Shown: in pieces, positions 15,868 to 24,123 of the stretch
Numbering within the stretch: the stretch's first letter is position 1
Layout of the letters: every line of letters starts with the position of its first letter
DNA from: an uncultured Bryobacteraceae bacterium
Lineage (GTDB): Bacteria; Acidobacteriota; Terriglobia; Bryobacterales; Bryobacteraceae
NCBI GenBank assembly: GCA_955652915.1
Contig: CATPCJ010000128.1
Span: 1-34,289 of the forward strand
DNA: 34,289 nucleotides
Direction of reading: 5' to 3'
Notes under the pieces: generated by a model
The model's database searches: none
Seen by the model: the letters and a program-made list of their open reading frames with translations, nothing else
What the model was told of the DNA's origin: nothing
Made by a program: the position numbers and the translations under genes

Positions 15868-17049
15868 TTATGCGTAACTCGACGCCGTCGAGCGATTCCT
15901 CTCCGCCCGTTCCGCCGTGATGCGCTCCAGATATCCACTCTCGCGAAAAGCCGCCAGTGGGTCAGCCGGAAGCCCGTGCGATTGGCGCCACTCCTGGATC
16001 GCCGGCCGGACATCCGTCGAAAAAGCGTCCTTCAGACAATTCTCGGCGTCCACCAGCGAGGAATTCTTTTGATGCCGCGCCAAGCTTCCGTGATCCACCA
16101 GCGCCGCCTTTGCGTACAGTTCTTGCGCCGTGGTGACGGTCTGGATCATGGCCTCCATTTTGCCCTTCAGATTGTGGCTCTGGTCCACCATATAAGCGAT
16201 GCCGGCGCGCTTTCCCGTTTCCCATTCGTACATGGCGATCTCGTGGAAGATTCGGAACACCTGATAAGGATCGATGGAGCCGAGCGTCAGATCGTCGTCG
16301 GCATAGCGCCGGTCGTTAAAGTGAAAACCTCCCAACATTCCGTCCGTGAGTAGCCAGGCGACAATCTGCTCGATGTTCTGCGCTTGATAGTGATGGCCGG
16401 TGTCCACCAGGACCTTGGCGCGCGGACCGGCGGACTTAGCGAGCAAGAGCGCCATGCCCCAGTCGGCGATATCGGTGTGATAGAAAGCCGGCTCGAATGG
16501 TTTGTATTCCACCAACAGCCGCTGATTGAGCGCGACATGAGAATGCGCCTCTTGCAACGCCTCTTCGAACCATGCGCGCCGATGCCGGATGTTCGCCGTG
16601 CCCGGATAATTCGATCCGTCCGCGAACCACAGCGAAACATCGCGGCTGCCCAATTGCCGCGCAATCGAAATGCTCTCGACAATGTGATTCAACGCTGTCC
16701 GCCGGATTTCTGAATCCGGATTCCCCAGCGAACCGTGCTTATAAATCTGATCCTGAAAAACGTTGGGATTGATCGATCCCGGCCGCACGCCGCACTTCTT
16801 CGCGAGACGGCTGGTTTCTTCAACGCTTCTCAGCCCATCGGGAAAGTCCCACAACACGTGTAATGCGACGGTCGGGCAAACGCCGGTCAAGCGATGAACC
16901 TCTCCGGCATCGCTCAGTTTTTCCTCCGTCGTGGTGGCGGCGGCAAGCTGCAGAAATTTTCCGAAGCGCGTACCGGTATTCGCAAACCCCCACGACGGCA
17001 GTTCGATTTGAAATGAGTCCAACGCTTCCCCGACAGAATTGTTTTGCAT
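15868..17049 (-). CDS. rhaI: L-rhamnose isomerase, RhaI type (TIM barrel)
   Basis: A 393-residue xylose-isomerase-like TIM barrel that should interconvert L-rhamnose and L-rhamnulose. Candidate metal and catalytic residues are Glu181 and Lys183 (LLVEYKPFEP), Asp216 and His219 (VLVDTGHH), His243 (GGFHFND), Asp251 and Asp253 (RYADDD) and Asp289 (AYMVDQSHN). Their spacing matches, as I recall them, Glu219, Lys221, Asp254, His257, His281, Asp289, Asp291 and Asp327 of Pseudomonas stutzeri L-rhamnose isomerase with a constant offset of 38. A broader rare-sugar specificity is possible, as in that enzyme. No rhamnulokinase or aldolase gene adjoins it. ATG 17049 has no Shine-Dalgarno; a leader ORF and promoter lie upstream. 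Confidence 0.85.
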   Translation of the reverse strand: MQNNSVGEALDSFQIELPSWGFANTGTRFGKFLQLAAATTTEEKLSDAGEVHRLTGVCPTVALHVLWDFPDGLRSVEETSRLAKKCGVRPGSINPNVFQDQIYKHGSLGNPDSEIRRTALNHIVESISIARQLGSRDVSLWFADGSNYPGTANIRHRRAWFEEALQEAHSHVALNQRLLVEYKPFEPAFYHTDIADWGMALLLAKSAGPRAKVLVDTGHHYQAQNIEQIVAWLLTDGMLGGFHFNDRRYADDDLTLGSIDPYQVFRIFHEIAMYEWETGKRAGIAYMVDQSHNLKGKMEAMIQTVTTAQELYAKAALVDHGSLARHQKNSSLVDAENCLKDAFSTDVRPAIQEWRQSHGLPADPLAAFRESGYLERITAERAERNRSTASSYA

Positions 17050-17061
17050 GCTTGAACACGT

Positions 17062-17136
17062 TTAGAGTACAGCGGTCTCAGTGAGAAGAGCAAATGTAAT
17101 TGTTGAACGAGGGAATCGTTTCGTGGTGCGTAACAC
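17062..17136 (-). CDS. Possible 24-residue leader peptide upstream of rhaI
   Basis: GTG 17136 follows a perfect AGGAGGT (17141-17147) at about five bases. It opens a 24-codon frame (MLRTTKRFPRSTITFALL and six more residues) that stops at 17062-17064, 12 bases before the rhaI start. rhaI itself lacks a ribosome binding site, so the small frame could deliver ribosomes to it. There is no run of regulatory codons to suggest attenuation. It could also be a chance frame. Confidence 0.35.
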   Translation of the reverse strand: MLRTTKRFPRSTITFALLTETAVL

Positions 17137-17152
17137 GAGGACCTCCTCTTAC

Positions 17153-17181
17153 ATTAAACGAACCCAGTATAGGATTACCAA
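17153..17181 (-). promoter_or_regulatory. Sigma70-type promoter upstream of rhaI
   Basis: A -35 box TTGGTA (17181-17176) and a -10 box TTTAAT (17158-17153) are separated by exactly 17 bases and face rhaI. Transcription would start near 17146, very close to the AGGAGGT of the leader frame. The rest of the gap 17182-17427 shows no convincing gene or repeat on either strand. Confidence 0.5.
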
Positions 17182-17427
17182 TTCTCCGCTATACGTGACT
17201 ATGGGCACGATCCGTTGACGTGAGCTTCGTCGCCAGGTTTCTCATTGCGAAATGACGTGATCCTGGGAATTTGCTTTTTGGCTACGGAGTTACGTTGGGA
17301 TTGGCTTCGACCGCTAGCGCAGGCCCTACCATGCGATTGTTTCCGTGGATCAGCCCGGCGATCGCGTGGATCGCCGCTCCCGGTACTCCCGTAGTACGAT
17401 CACCGACAGGGCAACTACGGGTGTTAT

Positions 17428-17607
17428 CTAGCGCCTGCCACGCAACGTGGTATGTTTCGGCCGTCGCTCCACTCGCCGCGACGCCGAGAGCGGAGCAACC
17501 AGATACTGATTGCAGTGCAGGCAGCGCGTCACGTCCGACCGCGTGGACAAGTGACACGTACGGCAATAAACCTGCGGCAACGAAACGGTCGTAAGTGCAG
17601 TTGACAT
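17428..17607 (-). CDS. Small zinc-ribbon protein, 59 residues
   Basis: ATG 17607 is preceded by AAGGAG at six bases, one of the best ribosome binding sites in the window. The product has two CxxC knuckles, VYCRTCHL (Cys15, Cys18) and RCLHCNQYL (Cys29, Cys32), 10 residues apart, as in a zinc ribbon. A basic tail (SRRVERRPKHTTLRGRR) ends at TAG 17430-17428. The tail would suit nucleic acid or ribosome binding (inference). Longer overlapping frames on both strands here have no recognisable motif. It is divergent from kdsD across about 70 bases. Confidence 0.7.
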   Translation of the reverse strand: MSTALTTVSLPQVYCRTCHLSTRSDVTRCLHCNQYLVAPLSASRRVERRPKHTTLRGRR

Positions 17608-17679
17608 TTTCGACTCCTTCTGCTTTATCGTCGCGTCTTAGATATTTCTTTAGGAATGCGATGATGGTTTCGTCCCCCT

Positions 17680-18663
17680 ATGCAAGGAAAGCAACACCTG
17701 GAAGCCGCCCGGCGGGCCATGCTGATCGAGTCCGAAGCCATCACCCGCGCCGCCCATAGGCTCGACGGAAACCTTTCCAGCGCCGTCGACTTAATCGCTT
17801 CCCATCCAGGCAAGCTCGTCGTAACCGGGCTCGGCAAATCGGGCCACATCGCCAGAAAAATTGTTGCGACACTCTGCAGCACTGGCACCCCAGCCGTTTT
17901 CCTGCACGCCGCCGAAGCGTCTCACGGCGATCTCGGAATCTATGCCCCGGGCGACCCCACACTTATGATCTCCAAGAGCGGCAGCACGTCAGAGTTGCTC
18001 GCGATGCTTCCGTTCCTGCGCGATCTTCCTTCAAGTTCAATCGGAATCCTCGGCAATATCGCGTCACCCTTGGCGTCCGAAATGGATGTCGTGCTGGATG
18101 CATCGGTGGAGCGTGAGGCCGATCCGGAAAATGTAGCTCCCACTGCCAGCGCGATAGTGGCCCTGTCGCTCGGCCACGCGCTGGCGATCGCCCTAATGCG
18201 CTCTCGAAATTTCGGCGTGGAAGATTTCGGACGTTTTCATCCCGGCGGCCACTTAGGCCGCAGCGTGCGCCTGACCGTTCGCGAAGTTCTTCACGGCCCA
18301 GACCAAGTGGCCTGGGCGAAGCCCGGCGATTCGTTGAAGCAAGTGGTTATCGCCATGACGCATCGCCCGCTCGGCGCCGCCTGCGTGGTTGGAGCGAACG
18401 ACAAGCTAATGGGATTGATCACCGACGGCGATCTCCGCCGCGCTTTGCAGACTCACGACGACATTCGCGAACTGCGCGCCGCCGACGTCATGACGGCGAG
18501 TCCCACAACCATAGACCCGGAAGCGCGCCTGCTGGATGCGCTGCGCCTAATGGAAGACCGTCCCTCGCAAATCGCCGTCCTACCGGTAGTCGATCCCGTC
18601 ACCGCCCAGTGCGTGGGCCTCCTGCGCCTCCACGACATCTACCGTGCAGAACCGCGACCGTGA
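17680..18663 (+). CDS. kdsD: D-arabinose-5-phosphate isomerase (KpsF/GutQ family)
   Basis: Converts ribulose 5-phosphate to arabinose 5-phosphate, the first step toward Kdo for lipopolysaccharide. The SIS domain has TGLGKSGHIARK (49-60), HAAEASHGDLG (76-86) and SKSGSTSEL (98-106). Two CBS domains follow (about 206-327), with GLITDGDLRRAL in the first. The length of 327 suits the family. Relatives end at or just after LHDIYRA; here EPRP and the stop are added by a family A repeat arm that overlaps the gene end. ATG 17680 has no clear Shine-Dalgarno, but the N-terminus aligns well in style with the family. Confidence 0.93.
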   Translation: MQGKQHLEAARRAMLIESEAITRAAHRLDGNLSSAVDLIASHPGKLVVTGLGKSGHIARKIVATLCSTGTPAVFLHAAEASHGDLGIYAPGDPTLMISKSGSTSELLAMLPFLRDLPSSSIGILGNIASPLASEMDVVLDASVEREADPENVAPTASAIVALSLGHALAIALMRSRNFGVEDFGRFHPGGHLGRSVRLTVREVLHGPDQVAWAKPGDSLKQVVIAMTHRPLGAACVVGANDKLMGLITDGDLRRALQTHDDIRELRAADVMTASPTTIDPEARLLDALRLMEDRPSQIAVLPVVDPVTAQCVGLLRLHDIYRAEPRP

Positions 18664-18670
18664 GGGAGTG
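18649..18670 (+). repeat. Family A repeat arm at the kdsD 3' end
   Basis: GAACCGCGACCGTGAGGGAG and two further bases match the arms at 566 and 24108. In the kdsD frame it reads Glu-Pro-Arg-Pro-stop. No second, inverted arm is seen nearby. Confidence 0.65.
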
Positions 18671-18674
18671 TGAC

Positions 18675-19010
18675 TCACGCCGACTTCTCCAACTGTGCAA
18701 CCAATCCCAACAGCGTCGCTGAAAGCGCCCGTGCCGCCTCCGCCTCCATATCGGCATACACCTGGAACGTTCCAGTCAGCTTGCCGCTCTCCTTCACCTC
18801 AAAGTTCAGCCGAACCCGCCCGCCGTCTGAAGTGGGCCGGCAACTCCCGTCAACGGAAGCAAGGATCAGAGCCCGGCCGCAGCCCGGCAAATCGGATCCG
18901 GGAATTGCGTCCCGAAGCTCATGCGGGAACACCATGGCATTTGGAAATATCCACTTCATCGCGCTCCGAACCTGCTTGCGGCTTACCACTGCTCGTTTGG
19001 AGGATTTCAT
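18675..19010 (-). CDS. Small conserved-looking protein of unknown function
   Basis: A 111-residue protein, ATG 19010. It has a basic N-terminus (MKSSKRAVVSRKQVRSAMKW), a central AIPGSDLPGCGRALI and a C-terminal half LNFEVKESGKLTGTFQVYAD followed by a helix. No signal peptide or membrane segment is seen. The strand is chosen over an overlapping plus-strand frame because the C-terminal half reads as a regular beta-then-helix segment and the plus frame is low-complexity Pro/Ser/Arg. It is divergent from the acyl-ligase gene across 45 bases. I do not recognise a family. Confidence 0.6.
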   Translation of the reverse strand: MKSSKRAVVSRKQVRSAMKWIFPNAMVFPHELRDAIPGSDLPGCGRALILASVDGSCRPTSDGGRVRLNFEVKESGKLTGTFQVYADMEAEAARALSATLLGLVAQLEKSA

Positions 19011-19055
19011 GATTCCTCAAGGTATCAATTCCCGTTCCACTCGATAATGTAAAGG

Positions 19056-21368
19056 ATGCCCCGCGAAACCCTGCTCGACTTCTTCCAGGACTTCGCGGAG
19101 CTGCCCAACGAATTCCTGATCTACGACGACGGCTTCCGCAGCCGCGTCTATCGCTATAACGAAGTAGCCGCCAAAGCGCGAAGCTTTGCCGCTCGACTAC
19201 GCGACGCCGGCATCGGCAAGGACGAGAAGGTCATTTTTTATGGCGAGAATCGCCCCGAGTGGATCATCGCCTGGTGGGGCTGCCTGCTCGAAGGCGTCAT
19301 CGCCGTTCCCATCGACTACCGCTCCTCATCCGAATTCGTCGACCGCATCGACAAGATCGTCAATGCTCAAGCAATCGTCACCGGAGACGAAACCGCGCTC
19401 CCGGATTCTCCCAAAGTCTGGAAATTTACGAGCCTCAATGACGATCCGCCGGGCACTCTCACGTCCCCATCTATTGAGAAGGATCAAGTGGCGGAGATCA
19501 TCTTCACGTCCGGCGCCACGGCCGAGCCTAAAGGCGTCGTAATCACGCACCGCAACATTCTCGCCAACATCGTTCCAGTGGAAGGCGAGGTTCGCAAATA
19601 TCGAAAATACGCCGGACCATTTTCCCCCATCCGATTTCTAAATCTTTTGCCGCTCAGCCACATGTTCGGACAAGCCATGGCGGCGTTTATCCCGCCCATG
19701 CTGCCGGGCGTCGTCGTCTTCATGCGCGGATTCAACCCCAGGGAAATTCTGCGCCAGATCCGCACGCGCCGGATCTCGGTGCTGGTTTCGGTGCCGCAAA
19801 TTCTCGAGATTCTGCGGGAGTATTTGCTCCAAATGTTCCCGGACCTAAAAAACATACAGCCGGGCAGCATGCACTGGATGCGCCGCTGGTGGCGATACCG
19901 TAAAGTACACCGCCTGTTCGGTTGGAAGTTTTGGAGCTTCATTGTTGGCGCGGCGCCGCTGCCCCCCAACCTCGAATCGTTCTTTTCGGAACTGGGTTTC
20001 CTGGTAATCCAGGGCTATGGACTCACCGAAACCGCTCCCATCGTTACGCTGAACCACCCGTTCCACGCGCGCAAAGGGACGGTCGGCAAACCCATCGGCG
20101 GCGTCGAAGTGAAGATCGCGGACGACGGCGAAATCCTGGTGCGCGGTCCGAACGTTACGACCGGCTATTATCAACGTCCGGAAGAAACAGCCAAAGCCTT
20201 CGAGGACGGATGGTTCCACACCGGCGACATCGGAGTGTTCCAGGAAAACGGTGAGCTGGCAATTCTCGGCCGCAAGAAAGAAATGATCGTGACGCCCGAA
20301 GGACTCAACGTATTTCCGGAAGATGTTGAAGGCGTGCTCAATCGTCTTCCCGGCGTCCGTGATTCGGCGATGATCGGAACCGACCGCGTACAAGCCGTGC
20401 TGATTCTGAATCCGGGCATCGATCCTGGGGACATCGTCCGCGAAGCCAACGCGCAGCTTGCCGACTACCAGCGGATTCGCAGCGTCTCAATCTGGCCATA
20501 CGCCGAATTTCCGCGCACCGAAGGAACCGGAAAACTCAAACGTCACGAGATCGCGAAAGGCACTCCGCCGCCGGCCAAGCAAAACAAATTCGATATTAAT
20601 GTCCCGCTCGAATCCCTGACCTCGCTGGAGCGCGTCGAGCGGATGGTCGCATTGGGTCAAGATGAATCGGAAATCACCGGCGTGCCCAATCCGCCGTCGC
20701 CAGCCGATTTTCCCAGGTGGAATAGAAGCGCACTCGCGCGCGCGAGCCGGTGCATTCTCCAATCAATATTTATACTCCCCTTAATGCGCATCTTCGCCCA
20801 CATCCGAAGCGAAGGTTTGGAAAACCTCCAGAACATCGAGCCTCCGGTGATCTTTGCATCCAACCACCAGAGCTACATGGACGCGCCCGCCATTCTGGCC
20901 GCGCTGTCTCCACGTTGGCGCTCCCGAGTGGCTCCCGCAATGCGAAAAGAATTTTTCGAGATGCATTTCCACGGGCGAAGTTTCAGCAACAGCTTGAACT
21001 ACTACCTGTCATCCTGGCTCTTCAACGCCTTTCCCATCCCTCAACGCGAGCCGGGCGCGCTCGAGACGCTTCGCTACATGGGCGAGATGTCCAACGAAAA
21101 ATGGTGTGTTCTAATCTTTCCCGAAGGCAAGATGACGCGCGATGGTGAGATCGCTCCGTTTCAACCCGGCGTGGGAATGATCGCATCGAGACTGGCTATC
21201 CCCGTGATCCCACTCCGCATTGAAGGACTCAATCGTGTCCTGCATCCGACCTGGAGAATGGCCCGCATGGGCAAAGTCCGAATCGCGTTCGGCGCGCCTC
21301 TTCACCTGAAGGGTGACGATTACCTCGCACAGGCTAAGCAAGTAGAAGACGCCGTCAAGGCGCTATGA
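19056..21368 (+). CDS. Fused AMP-dependent acyl ligase and PlsC-type acyltransferase
   Basis: A 770-residue two-domain protein. Residues 1-505 form an ANL-superfamily fatty acyl-CoA or acyl-ACP ligase: P-loop TSGATAEPKG (151-160), YGLTETAP (321-328), GWFHTGDIG (385-393), and catalytic-lysine motif PRTEGTGKLKR with Lys493. Residues 560-770 form a PlsC acyltransferase with NHQSYMD (603-609, the NHx4D motif) and FPEG (688-691). It should activate fatty acids and pass them to lysophospholipid, like E. coli Aas with the domains in reverse order. The linker holds LESLTSLERVERMVAL, resembling part of an acyl carrier domain but too short. ATG 19056 sits directly after AAAGG. Confidence 0.9.
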   Translation: MPRETLLDFFQDFAELPNEFLIYDDGFRSRVYRYNEVAAKARSFAARLRDAGIGKDEKVIFYGENRPEWIIAWWGCLLEGVIAVPIDYRSSSEFVDRIDKIVNAQAIVTGDETALPDSPKVWKFTSLNDDPPGTLTSPSIEKDQVAEIIFTSGATAEPKGVVITHRNILANIVPVEGEVRKYRKYAGPFSPIRFLNLLPLSHMFGQAMAAFIPPMLPGVVVFMRGFNPREILRQIRTRRISVLVSVPQILEILREYLLQMFPDLKNIQPGSMHWMRRWWRYRKVHRLFGWKFWSFIVGAAPLPPNLESFFSELGFLVIQGYGLTETAPIVTLNHPFHARKGTVGKPIGGVEVKIADDGEILVRGPNVTTGYYQRPEETAKAFEDGWFHTGDIGVFQENGELAILGRKKEMIVTPEGLNVFPEDVEGVLNRLPGVRDSAMIGTDRVQAVLILNPGIDPGDIVREANAQLADYQRIRSVSIWPYAEFPRTEGTGKLKRHEIAKGTPPPAKQNKFDINVPLESLTSLERVERMVALGQDESEITGVPNPPSPADFPRWNRSALARASRCILQSIFILPLMRIFAHIRSEGLENLQNIEPPVIFASNHQSYMDAPAILAALSPRWRSRVAPAMRKEFFEMHFHGRSFSNSLNYYLSSWLFNAFPIPQREPGALETLRYMGEMSNEKWCVLIFPEGKMTRDGEIAPFQPGVGMIASRLAIPVIPLRIEGLNRVLHPTWRMARMGKVRIAFGAPLHLKGDDYLAQAKQVEDAVKAL

Positions 21369-21375
21369 TGTCCAC

Positions 21376-21756
21376 ATGCGCCTCTCCATCGTCCTGTTCG
21401 CCCTCATCGCGGCCATCACCCTTTTCGCCGCGGGACTAGCCGGAACATATAAAGGAACCTGGTCGGGACAAGGCAACGGCGACTTCACCATCACCCTAAC
21501 CCAGGCCGGCGACGACTGGAAAGCGGACATCACCTTCACTTTCGGCGGCGAAACGGTGAAGACAAAAGTCACGTCGCTTAAGGTCGAAGGCTCGAAGTTA
21601 AAGGCCAGCTACCAATTCGATTTGCAAGGCACAGTTCTGGAGTCAACCATAACAGGCGAGCTAAACGGAACCACCTTGGCAGGCGACTATCATACGAAAG
21701 CCGTAGCCGACGGTTCAGCGGTAGACGATGGCACCTGGAAAACAACGGGGCAATAA
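21376..21756 (+). CDS. Small secreted beta-rich protein (paralog of 30737)
   Basis: A 126-residue protein with a Sec signal (MRLSIVLFALIAAITLFAAG, cleavage near 19-22). The mature domain of alternating strands, GTYKGTWSGQGNGDFTITL through TTLAGDY, ends in DDGTWKTTG. The plan (opening G-x-W, a central K-L-x-x-x-Y or K-L-T-G-T-Y strand, closing G-x-W) is shared with the protein at 30737. Function unknown. It lies seven bases after the acyl-ligase gene and may be cotranscribed with it. Confidence 0.75.
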   Translation: MRLSIVLFALIAAITLFAAGLAGTYKGTWSGQGNGDFTITLTQAGDDWKADITFTFGGETVKTKVTSLKVEGSKLKASYQFDLQGTVLESTITGELNGTTLAGDYHTKAVADGSAVDDGTWKTTGQ

Positions 21757-21852
21757 GCCGGCAGGGTCATTTTTCACGCGAACTCCGGAAGCGCAGTACT
21801 CCGTTGCGGATAGATCGCCCCCACAATCGACAAATCGGCACAAGCTAAAATA

Positions 21853-22236
21853 GTGGATGCAATGAGCGACCAGCAAATTCCCCTTCCACCAGCCACTTTC
21901 GAGTTCCTCGTCGTCTCGCTAAAGACCCAAACCGAGTTTCATCTCGGCTGGCTTCATTTCGGAGATGCGGAGGATCGGCCCGAACCCGATTTTCGAATCG
22001 CGCGCCACAATGTCGACTTGCTGGCGATGCTCCAGGAGAAGACTCGCGGCAACTGCACGCAGGAAGAACAGCGTTTGCTCGACAATGCCTTGACCGAACT
22101 GCGCTTTCGTTTCGTCCAGGTCATGGAGCAACACCACAAGAAAGCCGCCGAATCCCCTGCCGCGAATGCCGATGCCGGCACTCCCACGAGCGCCGATTCC
22201 GGCACCCCTCCGGCCGAAGGGCAGGCTAGCGAATAG
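21853..22236 (+). CDS. DUF1844 family protein
   Basis: A 127-residue cytoplasmic protein. The conserved block TFEFLVVSLKTQTEFHLG, then FRIARHNVDLLAMLQEKTRG and EEQRLLDNALTELRFRFVQV, is the DUF1844 pattern. The C-terminal 30 residues are a low-complexity Ala/Pro/Ser/Thr tail. The family is widespread in Acidobacteriota and other groups, with no assigned function. ATG 21853 or the in-frame ATG 21862 may be used; neither has a strong Shine-Dalgarno. Confidence 0.88.
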   Translation: MDAMSDQQIPLPPATFEFLVVSLKTQTEFHLGWLHFGDAEDRPEPDFRIARHNVDLLAMLQEKTRGNCTQEEQRLLDNALTELRFRFVQVMEQHHKKAAESPAANADAGTPTSADSGTPPAEGQASE

Positions 22237-22270
22237 TGTGCTGTCCCGGCTAATTGTTGACTCACGCTAC

Positions 22271-22381
22271 GTGGGGCAGTCTATCCAGGCTACAGACCCT
22301 CTTTCCAGCGCGTCTAGCCGTCTGAAATCGGGCTGTGGGCAGGATTGCCGGCCCCCCAAAAACTTACGAGGGGCGGGACAC
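22271..22381. repeat. Possible diverged family C element
   Basis: Starts GTGGGGCAG and ends GGCGGGACAC, with GC-rich partial palindromes between. The ends resemble family C, but the centre does not match the other copies, so membership is uncertain. It fills most of the 148-base gap before the hydrolase gene. Confidence 0.35.
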
Positions 22382-22384
22382 TAA

Positions 22385-23173
22385 ATGGCCGTTGAATCCC
22401 TGAGCATCACGGTGCTGGGTTCCGGCACCAGCGTCGGGGTTCCCACCATCGGCTGTCATTGCGCGGTGTGCAGTTCCGGCGATCCGCGCGACAAGCGGCT
22501 TCGGCCCTCGATTTACATCAAATACGCGGATCGCGGCGTCATCATCGACACTACCCCGGATTTCCGGCAGCAGGTCCTGCGCGCGCGGATCGAAAGAGTA
22601 GACGGTATTTTCTTCACGCACTCGCACGCCGACCACGTCATGGGCCTCGACGATGTGCGGCCTTTCAACTTCAAGCAAGGCGGCGTCATTCCCATCTATG
22701 GATCGGCGGATACGATCGAAAATATCCGGCACGCTTTTCGCTACATCTTCGATAGCCGTTTTTCGGAATCCTCCGTCCCCCGCCTGGTAACCAACGTCTT
22801 TGACCGCGCGCCCATCGACTTTTTCGGATTGGAATTCACGCCCATCCGCTTGTGGCACGGCAAGGGTATTGTTTATGGTTTCCGCTTTGGCTCGGCGGCT
22901 TATCTAACCGATCACAGCGATATCCCCGACGAGTCGATGGAACAGCTACGCGATCTGGAGGTGCTGTTCCTCGACGCATTGCGGCATCGGCCCCATCCTA
23001 CGCATTCCACCGTGGAACGCTCCTTGCGATCCGTGGAAAAACTAGCGCCGCGGCGAGCCTTCTTTACGCACATCTGTCACGATCTGCCGCACGCGCGAAC
23101 CGAAGCCGATTTGCCGCCGCACGTGCGATTGGCCTACGACGGGCTAGAGCTTACCGTCGGGGTTTCAAAGTGA
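22385..23173 (+). CDS. MBL-fold metal-dependent hydrolase, PhnP-like
   Basis: A 262-residue metallo-beta-lactamase-fold hydrolase. HSHADH at 79-84 supplies the dinuclear metal site, with TDHSD and a late HICHDL histidine region. The N-terminus has LGSGTSVGVPTIGCHCAVC, including Cys24, Cys26 and Cys29, like the structural zinc loop of PhnP, the phosphoribosyl cyclic phosphate phosphodiesterase. No phosphonate genes are nearby, so the substrate is open. Its stop overlaps the GTG start of ribF (GTGA, 23170-23173), so the two are coupled. Confidence 0.9.
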   Translation: MAVESLSITVLGSGTSVGVPTIGCHCAVCSSGDPRDKRLRPSIYIKYADRGVIIDTTPDFRQQVLRARIERVDGIFFTHSHADHVMGLDDVRPFNFKQGGVIPIYGSADTIENIRHAFRYIFDSRFSESSVPRLVTNVFDRAPIDFFGLEFTPIRLWHGKGIVYGFRFGSAAYLTDHSDIPDESMEQLRDLEVLFLDALRHRPHPTHSTVERSLRSVEKLAPRRAFFTHICHDLPHARTEADLPPHVRLAYDGLELTVGVSK

Positions 23174-24123
23174 TCCACCGCGGCCTCGACGAAACGCCCG
23201 GCGGCTTCGGGCCGTGCGCCATAACCATCGGTAATTTCGACGGCGTCCACAACGGGCATCGGGAAATCTTGCGCCGAATCGTCAGCATTGCGCGCGAGCG
23301 TGGCTGGAAATCGGCCGTCCTGACTTTCGACCCGCATCCGACCAAGCTGGTGGCTCCAGCGCGCGCGCCGCGTCTGCTGACGACGCCAGAGCAGCGCGCC
23401 CGGCTGATCCAGGAGCTAGGCATCGACGAGATCCTGATTCTGCCCTTCACGGCGGCGATCGCCAAGCTGACGCCCGAAGAGTTCGTGAGCGGGATTCTGG
23501 CGGGCAAACTTCAAGCGCGAGCGGTGTTGATTGGCGACAATTTTCGCTTTGGAAATCGGGCCGCCGGGAACGCGGCCACGCTGGCCAGGCTGGGACGGAA
23601 ATATGGTTTCGACGTGGAGATTACTGCTACCATCTCCTGGCGCAACCGGATTATCTCCAGCAGCGAAATCAGAGCATTGATCGTAACCGGCGATGTCGCG
23701 CGCGCCTGCCGCATGCTCGGGCGGCCATACACGCTAGAGGGCGTGGTGGTGCCGGGAGAAGGAGTTGGTTCCAAGCAAACGGTGCCTACCCTAAATCTGG
23801 ATACACAAGCCGAGGTGCTGCCGAAGACCGGCGTTTATGTGACGCGGACGCACGATAAAGCGCGATCGCGCCAATGGCCCTCCATCACGAATGTTGGATA
23901 TCGGCCGACCTTCAATGGCCATCGGCTGACCATCGAGACCTACTTGTTAGCACCGCTCCAGGGGGACTCGCCGCCGGAGATCGCGGTCGAATTTTTGCGC
24001 TTTGTTCGCGACGAGCGCAAGTTCGACGATGCAGTGGCGCTCAAGGCGCAAATTCTTAGAGACGTAGCGCGGGCCCAGGTTTATTTCCGAAGGCTGCCCG
24101 CGCCTATGGAACCGCGACCGTAA
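23170..24123 (+). CDS. ribF: Bifunctional riboflavin kinase / FAD synthetase
   Basis: Makes FMN and then FAD from riboflavin in the cytoplasm. The N-terminal adenylyltransferase domain has TIGNFDGVHNGH (19-30, with the HxGH-type nucleotide site), LTFDPHPTKL and GDNFRFGNRAAGN. The C-terminal kinase domain has VPTLNL (usually PTANL) and NVGYRPTFNGHRLTIETYLL. The start is GTG 23170, overlapping the hydrolase stop; a longer open frame to 22852 only runs through that gene. 317 residues, normal for the family. The last residues MEPRP and the TAA come from a family A repeat arm. Confidence 0.95.
   Translation: MIHRGLDETPGGFGPCAITIGNFDGVHNGHREILRRIVSIARERGWKSAVLTFDPHPTKLVAPARAPRLLTTPEQRARLIQELGIDEILILPFTAAIAKLTPEEFVSGILAGKLQARAVLIGDNFRFGNRAAGNAATLARLGRKYGFDVEITATISWRNRIISSSEIRALIVTGDVARACRMLGRPYTLEGVVVPGEGVGSKQTVPTLNLDTQAEVLPKTGVYVTRTHDKARSRQWPSITNVGYRPTFNGHRLTIETYLLAPLQGDSPPEIAVEFLRFVRDERKFDDAVALKAQILRDVARAQVYFRRLPAPMEPRP

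Noticed and set aside
14679-15920. Plus-strand open frame of 413 codons
   Set aside because: Antisense to the MscS start and the conserved hypothetical. The product is Arg/Pro-rich with no domain, while the minus strand has coherent proteins.
17271-17594. Overlapping frames of 94-107 codons on both strands
   Set aside because: Neither has motifs or a ribosome binding site. The shorter minus-strand zinc-ribbon frame has both.
22852-23169. Upstream extension of the ribF frame
   Set aside because: It lies wholly within the MBL hydrolase gene. GTG 23170 gives the normal RibF N-terminus.
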